In this document: one piece after another, positions 53,767 through 61,232 of the stretch | Position numbering within the stretch: position 1 is the first letter of the stretch | How the letters are laid out: every line of letters starts with the position of its first letter | Notes under the pieces: generated by a model | What the model saw: only the letters and a program-made list of their open reading frames with translations | The model's database searches: none | Told to the model about the DNA's origin: nothing | Assembly (NCBI GenBank): GCA_040544425.1 | Contig: JBEONO010000002.1 | Span: 1-64,000 of the forward strand | DNA length: 64,000 nucleotides | Origin: Solimicrobium sp040544425 | GTDB taxonomy: Bacteria > Pseudomonadota > Gammaproteobacteria > Burkholderiales > Burkholderiaceae_D | Reading direction: 5' to 3' | Program-made: the position numbers and the translations under genes

Positions 53767-54063
53767 TCAGTAATGGTAACGACAAGACACCACATAGATT
53801 CCCTTATCCTCCGGCATGTAGACAAGGCGATGCTCCCTGGTGATTCTTCGTGACCAAAATCCGGTCAGATCACCTTTAAGCGGTTCCGGCTTGCCGGTCC
53901 CGGCGAAGGGGTTGCGCAGACATTCTTCGATAAGACTGTTAATCTCATCCAGGATTTTGGGATCTTCTTTTTGCCATGCGAAATAGTCTTCCCATGCATG
54001 GTCAGTCCATGCAACCGCGATTGACTTGGCGTGTTGCTTGTTTTCAGCTTTCTTGTTTTTCAT
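53767..54063 (-). CDS. yoeB: YoeB-type mRNA interferase toxin
   Basis: This is a 98-residue RelE-fold toxin. W-T-D-H-A-W-E-D-Y-F-A-W-Q, P-F-A-G-T-G-K-P-E-P-L-K, L-T-G-F-W-S-R-R-I and the C-terminal S-C-R-Y-H-Y, including the catalytic Glu, Arg, His and Tyr, are classical YoeB. It cleaves mRNA in ribosomes when free of YefM. It is about 14 residues longer at the N-terminus than E. coli YoeB (K-N-K-K-A-E-N-K-Q-H-A-K). The start overlaps the yefM end by 20 bases, giving translational coupling. Confidence 0.93.
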   Translation of the reverse strand: MKNKKAENKQHAKSIAVAWTDHAWEDYFAWQKEDPKILDEINSLIEECLRNPFAGTGKPEPLKGDLTGFWSRRITREHRLVYMPEDKGIYVVSCRYHY

Positions 54064-54313
54064 TGCGAATCAGGTCACGTGATTTGGTTTTGCCGGCTTT
54101 AAGTTGCGCAATGGATTCCATCAGGCGCTTGGCATTTTTCGCCGAACCAAGCAGATACAGCGTTTCCTCGATGCTGTTGAAATCGGACAGCGATAACATC
54201 ACTACGTGTTCGCCGTTGACGCGGGTAATCACCGTTGGGGAATGGTCCTTGCAAACGTCATCCATGACCGTCTTCAAACCCGCTCGTGCTTCGCTGAAAG
54301 TAAGTATATTCAT
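54044..54313 (-). CDS. yefM: YefM-type antitoxin
   Basis: This is an 89-residue Phd/YefM antitoxin from ATG 54313; an ATG two codons earlier is less well placed relative to the GAGA signal. M-N-I-L-T-F-S-E-A-R-A-G-L-K-T-V-M-D-D-V and V-V-M-L-S-L-S-D-F-N-S-I are the DNA-binding and dimer regions. It precedes the toxin gene and binds both toxin and the operon promoter. The tail is charged (R-D-L-I-R-N-E-K-Q-E-S), the toxin-wrapping part. Confidence 0.93.
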   Translation of the reverse strand: MNILTFSEARAGLKTVMDDVCKDHSPTVITRVNGEHVVMLSLSDFNSIEETLYLLGSAKNAKRLMESIAQLKAGKTKSRDLIRNEKQES

Positions 54314-54476
54314 CGTCATTCTCGATTTAAATGTGTTGACAGTTTCCCGCCAGACAGGCGGGTTCTGTACTCACGGGACAGTGGGTACATTGCTTACCGC
54401 ACAGAGCCAACAGGCCCCACCGATGAAATGTACCACATCTTGTACAAAACATCTAGCCGAAGCAACCAATCCCGCC

Positions 54477-55079
54477 TTAGCTGCTCAACAGCATCCCACC
54501 CAACACAAACATCGTCGCAGCGATAAATGAATCCAGAATACGCCAGGCTCTTGGCTGACTGAATAACGGACTCAAAAACCGCGCGCCAAATCCCAGCGCA
54601 AAGAACCAGGTAATACTGGACATCGAAGCACCCGCCCAGAAATACCAGCGTTCGCTTGCGCCACGCTGGTTGGCCAGCGATCCGAGCAGAATCACCGTGT
54701 CCAGATAAACATGCGGATTCAGAAAGGTGAACGCTGCGCACATGCCGAGGGCAACGCTGAGCGAGGAGCCGACCTGGGTATCGACGTTGAGCGTCTCGGG
54801 ATGGAACGCCCTTTGCGCCGCACGCCATCCGTAAGCCAGCAGGAAAATCGCGCCACCATAACGCGTCACCACCAACAGCAGCGGCGCCGACTGGATTAAC
54901 TCGCCTACCCCGGCAACGCCAGCGGCAATCAAAAAGATATCGGCAAACGCGCAGGTGAGCACAACCGCCAGAACATGCTCGCGGCGGATTCCCTGGCGTA
55001 AAACAAAGGAATTTTGGGCGCCAATTGCAATAATCAGCACTGCCCCGGATAAAAACCCGGCAATTAGGTCAGACGTCAT
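54477..55079 (-). CDS. argO: LysE/ArgO-family amino acid exporter
   Basis: This is a 200-residue, six-helix exporter of basic amino acids. G-A-Q-N-S-F-V-L-R-Q-G-I-R-R-E-H near residue 20 is the LysE/ArgO signature, followed by C-A-F-A-D-I-F-L-I and F-L-N-P-H-V-Y-L-D-T. It pumps Arg or Lys out of the cell to limit excess from peptides. It is divergent from an ArgP/LysG regulator, the standard arrangement, so it is induced by Lys or Arg or their dipeptides. Together with the secreted peptidases this fits heavy peptide use. Confidence 0.92.
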   Translation of the reverse strand: MTSDLIAGFLSGAVLIIAIGAQNSFVLRQGIRREHVLAVVLTCAFADIFLIAAGVAGVGELIQSAPLLLVVTRYGGAIFLLAYGWRAAQRAFHPETLNVDTQVGSSLSVALGMCAAFTFLNPHVYLDTVILLGSLANQRGASERWYFWAGASMSSITWFFALGFGARFLSPLFSQPRAWRILDSFIAATMFVLGGMLLSS

Positions 55080-55116
55080 CGTTCACATTCCATTTAGATT
55101 GGCCGCAATCTTAATT

Positions 55117-55161
55117 GCTTAATGTTAAGCAGTAAAACTAATCTTTCTTAACATGGATTAG
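55117..55161. promoter_or_regulatory. Two inverted repeats in the argO-argP control region
   Basis: GCTTAA-TG-TTAAGC (55117-55130) and CTAATC...GATTAG (55138-55143 with 55156-55161) lie between the divergent argO and argP-like genes. These dyads are the expected binding and activation sites of an ArgP/LysG regulator. The assignment is by position and symmetry. Confidence 0.5.
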
Positions 55162-55172
55162 AATCTCTAATT

Positions 55173-56078
55173 ATGAAAATAGACAACGGACAACTCGCCG
55201 CCTTTGCCGCCGTGCTGCGCGAAGGGAATTTTGAGCTTGCGGCGCGCAAATTGAATGTCACTCCCTCTGCGGTGAGTCAGCGAATCAAAGCGCTGGAAGA
55301 CCGGATCGGGCAGATCCTGATTCAGCGCAGCAACCCCTGTCAGGCCACGGCGGCCGGGCGCATCGTGCTGCGCTACGCCGAGCAGCTGGCGTTGCTGGAA
55401 TCAGAAGTGTTCATGGCACTGGGGATCGACCACGCGCTGCCATCGACCAGGGTGCGCATTCCTGTCGTGATCAATGCCGATTCTCTGGACAGCTGGTTTG
55501 CACTGGTGCTGCAATCGATCGCCGACGATGGCAGCATCGCGCTGGATGTGCGGGCTGAAGATCAGGACCACTCGCTGGCCATGCTGCGCGAGGGAAATGT
55601 GATGGCCGGTCTGTCTACCAGTGCCGATCCGATTCAGGGCTGTCGGGTGACAGCACTTGGCGTGATGCGTTACGTTGCGGTCGCCTCACCGGCCTATATC
55701 GAAAAACATTTCAGCAAGGGCCTCAGTGCTGAAGCCTTGAACAGCGCGCCAGTGCTGACCTTTAACAGAAAAGACGCGCTGCAGAAAATGTTCATTGCCC
55801 TGCTCACCGACCAGCCAGTCGATCCACCGATTCATTTTATGCCGTCAACCCGGTCTTTCCTGGAGGCTGCGCGCTGTGGACTGGCCTGGGGCGTGATGCC
55901 GGAGCATATAGCGGCTGATGCGCTGCAGTTGGGCGCAGTCAGGCAACTTTCAGAAGCGCACTGGCTCGATATCCCCTTGTACTGGCATCGCTGGCGCATC
56001 GAATCCAGCTCTTTGGATCTGATTTCAAAGTTTGTCTATGCGGCGGCAAGCGTAAAGCTGCGAAAAACTGCGGATTGA
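55173..56078 (+). CDS. argP: LysR-family regulator, ArgP/LysG type
   Basis: This is a 301-residue regulator. The DNA-binding helix reads G-N-F-E-L-A-A-R-K-L-N-V-T-P-S-A-V-S-Q-R-I-K-A-L-E-D-R-I-G. The combination T-P-S-A-V-S-Q-R-I-K and R-S-N-P-C-Q-A-T-A-A-G is specific to ArgP (IciA)/LysG. It senses Lys and Arg and activates the divergent exporter gene. No odd features. Its 3' end is 11 bases from the mdcH-like repeat, which marks the start of the retron-bearing segment. Confidence 0.92.
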   Translation: MKIDNGQLAAFAAVLREGNFELAARKLNVTPSAVSQRIKALEDRIGQILIQRSNPCQATAAGRIVLRYAEQLALLESEVFMALGIDHALPSTRVRIPVVINADSLDSWFALVLQSIADDGSIALDVRAEDQDHSLAMLREGNVMAGLSTSADPIQGCRVTALGVMRYVAVASPAYIEKHFSKGLSAEALNSAPVLTFNRKDALQKMFIALLTDQPVDPPIHFMPSTRSFLEAARCGLAWGVMPEHIAADALQLGAVRQLSEAHWLDIPLYWHRWRIESSSLDLISKFVYAAASVKLRKTAD

Positions 56079-56089
56079 CAGAATAACGC

Positions 56090-56174
56090 TCATCCCGCGT
56101 TCAGCTCACGGTGCGCCAGAGCCAGCAAGGTGTCGAGTCGTACGCTGTCACAAGACGGTGCCGCTCCCTCGCCC
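56090..56174 (-). repeat. Displaced copy of the mdcH 3' end (att-like repeat, left)
   Basis: This 85-base stretch matches 58929-59013 with 8 mismatches and no gaps by hand alignment. On the minus strand both copies read R-L-D-T-L-L-A-L-A-H-R-E-L-N-A-G then TGA, and the frame is kept for further residues (E-G-x-A-x-S). The left copy has no upstream mdcH body. It is the expected remnant if an element inserted into the end of mdcH and supplied a replacement end. Confidence 0.85.
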
Positions 56175-56224
56175 TTCAGCCACATTAATTTGCAATTAAG
56201 TGCATAAGCTCTTTTTTTTCGATA

Positions 56225-56370
56225 GAATGTTGGGATGTCAGCGACTAGGAGTATCTCCAGTCATTTGTCTGGCCTCTACCGCGCTTGATTCAGTTACGAT
56301 GGCGCACGCATTCCAGGTGTACGAGTGCGTGCGCGTATTGTAAAATAACCATCTTCCCCTATCCCAATTC
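56225..56370 (+). ncRNA. Candidate retron msr-msd RNA
   Basis: Three parts are in the right order. a1 (GAATGTTGGGAT at 56225-56236) pairs with a2 (ATCCCAATTC at 56361-56370) with a 2-base bulge. Just after a1, TCAGCGAC resembles the Ec86 branch site (TTAGCGAG), and G56241 is the candidate branching G. An msr hairpin (GACT-A-GGAG, TAT loop, CTCC-AGTC, 56243-56262) follows. A long msd-like stem comes next, GCGCACGCA/TGCGTGCGC (56302-56310 with 56326-56334), extended by TTAC/GTAA (56293-56296 with 56340-56343). It lies 194 bases before the RT gene. This is a by-eye prediction, not a fold calculation. Confidence 0.65.
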
Positions 56371-56493
56371 ATAAAGCACTGCCTGATCAGAGTTAGTTGC
56401 TCTCCTCCCGTTTTGAGCCTAAGTCACTGATTAGCTGATCAAAAACAAATCGATCGTGCCAAATTGATCTCTTTCAGCAATCAAATAAAATTA

Positions 56494-56525
56494 TTCCCGT
56501 GGATTTCTCAATTAAACACGGGGAA
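56494..56525 (+). promoter_or_regulatory. Hairpin in the RT leader
   Basis: TTCCCGTG (56494-56501) pairs with CACGGGGAA (56517-56525; one extra G), with a 15-base loop, about 40 bases before the RT ATG. No T tract follows, so it is not a terminator. It could control RT translation or be an operator. Confidence 0.4.
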
Positions 56526-56563
56526 ATTTAAGTTATAGTAATCTTTCAACAAAGATAATTTCT

Positions 56564-57520
56564 ATGATAAAAAAGCCACTTAAACAACTTTTCGAAGCGA
56601 TGTACCATGGAAAGTACGATTTCCTTGATTTTGTCGAAGGAAATATCAAAGAAAACTTTGATATTTTTACGATAGACGATCGAAAAATTTGTCGGCCAAA
56701 TAAAAAACTAAAAAAATATCATTCATTTTTAAATTTATTTTTGTTCGAAAATTTCCGAATAAATCCTTCAGTGGTTTATTCCTATAGAAAAGGTGTCAAT
56801 GTGTTCGATGCCGTTTCTCAGCATTCCGCCAGTAAGCATTTTTTTCAGACAGATATCGCAAAGTTTTTTCCCAGCATAGATGCAGACCTAATTCGAAAAA
56901 CGTTGTCCGAAAATCTCGACGTTGTTCAGGTAATTGATGCAAATGACTATGTTGACAGAATCGTAGATTTGGTAACCGTTGATAACTCGTTACCAATAGG
57001 TTTTGCAACGTCGCCACCAATCAGTAATGCATGCCTGTTTGTTTTCGATAACATGCTTCACGACTATTGCATGAGCAAAAATCTTGTTTATACCCGCTAC
57101 GCTGACGACCTGATTATTTCAACTAAAAACAGGGATGAATTGGAAGGAATTGCTGATCAGGTCGAGCAACGATTATTTGACGCATTTGCTCAGAAAAAAA
57201 TGGCACTGCACCAAGGCAAAACCAAATTTACGCATGTCGGTGCTAAGGTCAAGCTATTAGGAATGGTTATTCTTCCAAATGGAACCGTCTCTGTCGACAT
57301 GAAATTCAAAAAACAGATTGAAGTTATTCTTCATTTTTATATTACGGACCGCACAAAATTTTTAGCACTAGTTGACTCTGACCTAAATGCAGGAATGGAA
57401 AAAATTTCCGGCCAGTTAGGCTATATCAATACTGTGGACAAAAATTATTTGAATAAACTGAGAAAAAAATATGGCGCCACTGTAGTTGATATGTTTTTAC
57501 ATTATTCGCCGACCAAATAA
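56564..57520 (+). CDS. Retron-type reverse transcriptase
   Basis: This is a 318-residue, AT-rich-coded RT of normal retron length. Conserved RT blocks are in order: T-D-I-A-K-F-F-P-S-I (catalytic Asp, about residue 98), L-P-I-G-F-A-T-S-P-P-I-S-N-A (block 4, about 143), Y-T-R-Y-A-D-D-L (catalytic Y-A-D-D, about 177-183), Q-G-K-T-K-F (block 6) and L-L-G-M-V (block 7). N-V-F-D-A-V-S-Q-H before block 3 is where retron RTs carry the N-A-x-x-H motif; here it is a variant. There is no maturase or endonuclease domain, which excludes a group II intron RT. The ribosome-binding site is weak. The effector gene starts one base after its stop. Confidence 0.9.
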   Translation: MIKKPLKQLFEAMYHGKYDFLDFVEGNIKENFDIFTIDDRKICRPNKKLKKYHSFLNLFLFENFRINPSVVYSYRKGVNVFDAVSQHSASKHFFQTDIAKFFPSIDADLIRKTLSENLDVVQVIDANDYVDRIVDLVTVDNSLPIGFATSPPISNACLFVFDNMLHDYCMSKNLVYTRYADDLIISTKNRDELEGIADQVEQRLFDAFAQKKMALHQGKTKFTHVGAKVKLLGMVILPNGTVSVDMKFKKQIEVILHFYITDRTKFLALVDSDLNAGMEKISGQLGYINTVDKNYLNKLRKKYGATVVDMFLHYSPTK

Positions 57521-57521
57521 A

Positions 57522-58859
57522 ATGAAACTCGATATTCAAATAAAAAATATTCAACACATAGATTCACTATCGTTTTCAATTGATATTTCAAAGAATAAAT
57601 TAGTTGGAATTGTTGGTCGAAATGGTGTTGGCAAGACTACTCTTATCAAGGCGCTGCAGAATCTGCATTCAGCAGATACATTCAAAAGAACATCATCGGA
57701 TAGCATTTTTCGTCCTGACAGTGAAATCAAATATGCCATCGACGAGACAGAGATCACCTTTTCATTTGATCCGATGATTGGAAGCCTTAACTCGAAACAG
57801 CATATTTCAGACGAAATTCGCTCGTTGATCGATGTTGAGTTGCCATTGCCGTTTGGTCAGCGATTTAATTTTTATCAAAGCATTAGCTCCGCAGATTCCG
57901 AAATCCGGAAGGCCATTGTTCTGCAGGATTACCGCATTCCGCACGAACTCATTGAGTTCATGAATGACATCTATGATTCGAAAAAATTTAAAAATTTAGT
58001 GGAAGTTCGGTTTAAAAAAACATCCTGTTACTGCATCACCTTAGAGGACAATCGGTACATTCGGGAAGATTATTTAAGCTCTGGCGAATATTTTCTAATA
58101 AATCTATATCGAAAAATTCAGAGTCGTTGCAAGTTAATCGTGATCGATGAAATCGACATATCCCTGGACGCTGCTGCGCAGGTTCACCTTGTACGTAAGC
58201 TTCGTGATTTTTGTGGGCAGTACGGCGTTAACATTCTATTTTCGACACACTCACTGGCGATGATGCAAACCTTGGAGGATGGTGAGTTGCATCAAATGCG
58301 ATGTGAGGATGGTATTGTTCGAGTGGTTGCAGAATCATATGCTTATATTAAAAGTACGCTGTATGGTTTTGTGGGTTGGGATCGTTATATTCTTACGGAG
58401 GATATTCTGTTAGTTCGTTTTTTGGAATACATCATCAAACGATACGACGTAAACGCATTTTATGAGTACAAGATAATTTATGTCGGGGCAGCAGGCAGTG
58501 TTGTCGACCTGATGCGAAGAAATTCACAAGAGAAGTTTTTATCCGAAGGAGAGAATGTAATTTCCATCTTGGATGGGGATCAAAAGTTGGAAAAATATGC
58601 TAGGAAACCCAACGTTTTTTTTATTCCAATTGAAAGTATCGAGAAGGAACTATTCAGGTTTTACGAGGACAAAAGACTCCCTTCCCTCGGGGGCTATGAA
58701 ACAAAGGACCCAAAAAAATTGTTTAAGAAATTTGTGGAAAGTAGAGTCCTTTCAGCGACAAACATATTCGAAATTATATGTGTCGAAAATGACAGGGAGT
58801 TGTCCGAATTTGCTGTACGCCTCGGCGATTTTTTATCTCCTGCGGCGGCATCTGATTGA
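57522..58859 (+). CDS. ABC-type ATPase with TOPRIM-like C-terminus, retron effector (OLD-like)
   Basis: This is a 445-residue protein starting one base after the RT stop (ATG 57522). Walker A is G-R-N-G-V-G-K-T-T (about 32-40), the ABC-type signature L-S-S-G-E (about 185-189), and Walker B V-I-D-E-I-D (about 207-212), with a D-loop S-L-D. The rest resembles a TOPRIM module: L-T-E-D-I-L-L-V (metal Glu, about 292), a Gly-rich turn G-A-A-G-S-V-V-D and I-L-D-G-D (D-x-D, about 350). This is the plan of OLD-family nucleases and of the Retron-Eco8 effector. I infer abortive-infection nuclease activity held in check by the RT-msDNA complex. It is AT-rich unlike its neighbours. Confidence 0.85.
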   Translation: MKLDIQIKNIQHIDSLSFSIDISKNKLVGIVGRNGVGKTTLIKALQNLHSADTFKRTSSDSIFRPDSEIKYAIDETEITFSFDPMIGSLNSKQHISDEIRSLIDVELPLPFGQRFNFYQSISSADSEIRKAIVLQDYRIPHELIEFMNDIYDSKKFKNLVEVRFKKTSCYCITLEDNRYIREDYLSSGEYFLINLYRKIQSRCKLIVIDEIDISLDAAAQVHLVRKLRDFCGQYGVNILFSTHSLAMMQTLEDGELHQMRCEDGIVRVVAESYAYIKSTLYGFVGWDRYILTEDILLVRFLEYIIKRYDVNAFYEYKIIYVGAAGSVVDLMRRNSQEKFLSEGENVISILDGDQKLEKYARKPNVFFIPIESIEKELFRFYEDKRLPSLGGYETKDPKKLFKKFVESRVLSATNIFEIICVENDRELSEFAVRLGDFLSPAAASD

Positions 58860-58928
58860 CCATGTTTACCGTCCAGATGGCAAGCACCGTCGGCGAGCCA
58901 ATCGTTGCAGCGATAGGAGATCTGATAT

Positions 58929-59013
58929 TCATCCCGCGTTCAGCTCACGATGCGCCAGAGCCAGCAAGGTGTCGAGCCGTGCGTTGTCAAAAGACAGGGC
59001 CGATCCCTCGCCC
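58929..59013 (-). repeat. mdcH 3' end, right copy of the att-like repeat
   Basis: The last 85 bases of the intact mdcH gene. They match 56090-56174 (8 mismatches, no gaps). The distance between equivalent points of the two copies is 2839 bases, which would be the size of the inserted segment. Confidence 0.85.
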
Positions 59014-59849
59014 CAGTCGGCATTGACCAGATTGCTCAATACCGATCCACCGGGCATTTCGATGGCCAGTCTGGCACCGCGCTCCCAGGCCAGGCGCGAA
59101 GTGTCGGACCACAGCACTTGCCTGGCCATGTTCGTGATCAGATCTTCTTTTATTTTGTCTGGCTGGTAGAGCGCCCGGGCCATGCTGGCACTGAGGTAAA
59201 TCAGTGCCGGGCGCTGCAGGTGCAACGACGCCGTTTCATTGCGCAGCGTGTTGCCTGCTGCATCCAACAGCGCACAATGCGACGGCACACTGACGGCCAG
59301 TCGCTGCGCCTTGCCAGCCCCGCGCTGCAATGCCAGTGCCATCACCTGCTCCAGTGCCTGCTCGCTGCCGGCAATTACCAGTTGGGTCGGCGCATTTAAA
59401 TTCGCCAGAAATGCATTGGGCACAAGACAGAGGATCGGTTCCAGTTCAGCGCGATGCAATCCGGAGATGGCGGCCATGCCATAGCCGCTTGGGTAAGCCC
59501 GCTCCATCAGTTGGGCGCGGCGCTGCACCAGTCTGACCGCGTCTGCGAAAGCCAGCGCACCGGCTGCCACGGCGGCAGGAAATGCGCCGATTGACAGGCC
59601 GGCCACCATATTGGGAACGATCTGATTGGCAGCAAAGAGTCTGACTGCAGCAACCCCGGCGATTAACAGGCACAACTGCACCGCGACGGTAGATTGCAGA
59701 CTGGCTGCCGTATCGAGTTTCAGGCAGTCGCTGCCCAAAATCCGGCTGGCCTCGTCCAGCGTCGCTGCAACCACCTCGCCAGACGGAAGTGCATGCAGCA
59801 TGCCGGGTCGTTGCGCGCCCTGCCCCGGAAACATGAACAGCAGACTCAT
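58929..59849 (-). CDS. mdcH: Malonate decarboxylase malonyl-CoA/ACP acyltransferase MdcH
   Basis: This is a 306-residue FabD-like acyltransferase. F-P-G-Q-G-A-Q at the N-terminus, the nucleophile in G-L-S-I-G-A near residue 88 and V-P-S-H-C-A near 193 are the family marks. It charges the MdcC carrier with malonyl units. The ATG at 59849 overlaps the mdcG TGA (ATGA), which fixes the start; a longer reading is unlikely. The last ~28 codons are duplicated at 56090, so this C-terminus may come with the adjacent retron segment. Confidence 0.92.
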   Translation of the reverse strand: MSLLFMFPGQGAQRPGMLHALPSGEVVAATLDEASRILGSDCLKLDTAASLQSTVAVQLCLLIAGVAAVRLFAANQIVPNMVAGLSIGAFPAAVAAGALAFADAVRLVQRRAQLMERAYPSGYGMAAISGLHRAELEPILCLVPNAFLANLNAPTQLVIAGSEQALEQVMALALQRGAGKAQRLAVSVPSHCALLDAAGNTLRNETASLHLQRPALIYLSASMARALYQPDKIKEDLITNMARQVLWSDTSRLAWERGARLAIEMPGGSVLSNLVNADWGEGSALSFDNARLDTLLALAHRELNAG

Positions 59850-60463
59850 GGCACCCTGCTCCACGGGTCGTCGGTCAGCATCGGACCGGCATCAGTTTTC
59901 AGCAACACCTGACGCGGCGCACGCAGCCATTCGTTCAATGCAAAACCCCCGAAAGCGGTATCGACCTGGATGTCGAGGCGACATTGCAGGGCATCCGCTT
60001 TGCTCTGGGCGAAACCGAGTAAGGCAATCTGCTGCGCCGTTAACGGCAGGGCTGCGCGCACCAGCAGATCGAGATCACTGTCGCTGCGCAATACCGGATA
60101 CCCGGTAGCCAGCGCAAAGCCGGTGCTGCCGGTCGGGCCCCATGGCAAATCAAGGTCAAGCAATATTGCGGAGATCACTTTGAGCGTGGCCACGCTGGCA
60201 AAGTCCAGCAATGCCGGATGCTGCTGCCAGGCGTTGATCAGCGATTCGGGGGTCGTGCAGCGTGCGACTGCATCGCTGTGCAGGAAGGCGGCGTGGCGCA
60301 GACTGCGGCTTGGACCGCGCAGCCCGACCGGCAGCCAGGCGCCTTCGACCGGCGCACGACGCATGACTGCCGGCCAGTCGCAATTGAGCCATTCCGGCAG
60401 CACGCCTGATGCAGATCGCAGGCAGGCTTGGGCGGACGGCCACAACAAATCATGCGCCGTCAT
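59846..60463 (-). CDS. mdcG: Phosphoribosyl-dephospho-CoA transferase MdcG
   Basis: This is a 205-residue nucleotidyltransferase that attaches the 2'-(5''-triphosphoribosyl)-3'-dephospho-CoA prosthetic group to the acyl carrier subunit MdcC. W-G-P-T-G-S-T-G-F-A-L-A-T-G and R-S-D-S-D-L-D-L-L-V near residue 128 give the nucleotidyltransferase G-S...D-x-D-x-D site. H-D-L-L-W at the start is conserved in the family. It overlaps mdcH by 4 bases and lies 4 bases after mdcM. Confidence 0.92.
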   Translation of the reverse strand: MTAHDLLWPSAQACLRSASGVLPEWLNCDWPAVMRRAPVEGAWLPVGLRGPSRSLRHAAFLHSDAVARCTTPESLINAWQQHPALLDFASVATLKVISAILLDLDLPWGPTGSTGFALATGYPVLRSDSDLDLLVRAALPLTAQQIALLGFAQSKADALQCRLDIQVDTAFGGFALNEWLRAPRQVLLKTDAGPMLTDDPWSRVP

Positions 60464-60467
60464 GCCA

Positions 60468-61232
60468 TCAACTCATGATGGCTTTGGTTGCAAAGTACAG
60501 AATGGACGGTCCCATAAAACAACCCAGTCCGGTATGAAACGTCGCGACCAGCGCGCCATACGGCACCAGACGCCGGTCAGTCGCAGCCAGACCGGCTGAC
60601 ACCCCGGAGACCGTCCCGGCCAGACCGCCAAACACCATCGCCGAGCGCGGCGTTCTGAGTCCCATGAATTTGGCTGCGACCGGTGTGCCGATCATGACCA
60701 GAATCGCCTTGATCAGACCGGTGGCAATGCTCAGGGCCATCACGTCGGTACTGGCACCGATTGCTGCTCCGGTGACCGGACCAACAATGTATGTCACTGC
60801 ACCGGCACCGATGGTAGTCATGCTGACTGCGTCCGAATAGCCGAAACAATAAGCAATCGATGCGCCGATAATAAACGGCACGACGGTGCCAAGCAGCAGC
60901 GCCACCACACCGATCAATCCGGCTTTGCGGGCTTCATGTGGCTGGACTTCAAAGGCAGTGGCAACGATCGCAAAATCACGCATCATCGCCCCGCCCATCA
61001 AACCGATCCCGGCGAACAGTGAAACATCGGCCAGCCCTTTTTGCCCACCGGACACCACGCCGCCCCAGTAGGCCAGACCCAGGCCAATCAGGATTGCGAT
61101 TGCCGAGCCGTGCATGCGACCGAACGTCAACCTGCGCGAAATGATGCCGGACAGATAAACGATCAGACCGATGAAGGCGAATGCAGCGATCAGGCCATTG
61201 GTCTGAATTGCTTTTTCAAAAATGGTTAACAT
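60468..61232 (-). CDS. mdcM: Malonate transporter subunit MadM
   Basis: This is a 254-residue inner-membrane protein with about eight to nine helices. I-G-A-G-A-V-T-Y-I-V-G-P-V-T-G-A-A-I-G-A and G-G-L-A-G-T-V-S-G-V-S-A-G-L are the MadM signatures. With MadL it forms the sodium-type malonate carrier. The start overlaps the last codons of mdcL (AAAGGAGATCAATC before ATG 61232), so the two are translationally coupled. Confidence 0.93.
   Translation of the reverse strand: MLTIFEKAIQTNGLIAAFAFIGLIVYLSGIISRRLTFGRMHGSAIAILIGLGLAYWGGVVSGGQKGLADVSLFAGIGLMGGAMMRDFAIVATAFEVQPHEARKAGLIGVVALLLGTVVPFIIGASIAYCFGYSDAVSMTTIGAGAVTYIVGPVTGAAIGASTDVMALSIATGLIKAILVMIGTPVAAKFMGLRTPRSAMVFGGLAGTVSGVSAGLAATDRRLVPYGALVATFHTGLGCFMGPSILYFATKAIMS

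Noticed and set aside
56564..57520. Group II intron reverse transcriptase
   Set aside because: There is no maturase (X/thumb plus endonuclease) region, no domain V/VI-like RNA downstream, and an effector gene follows directly.
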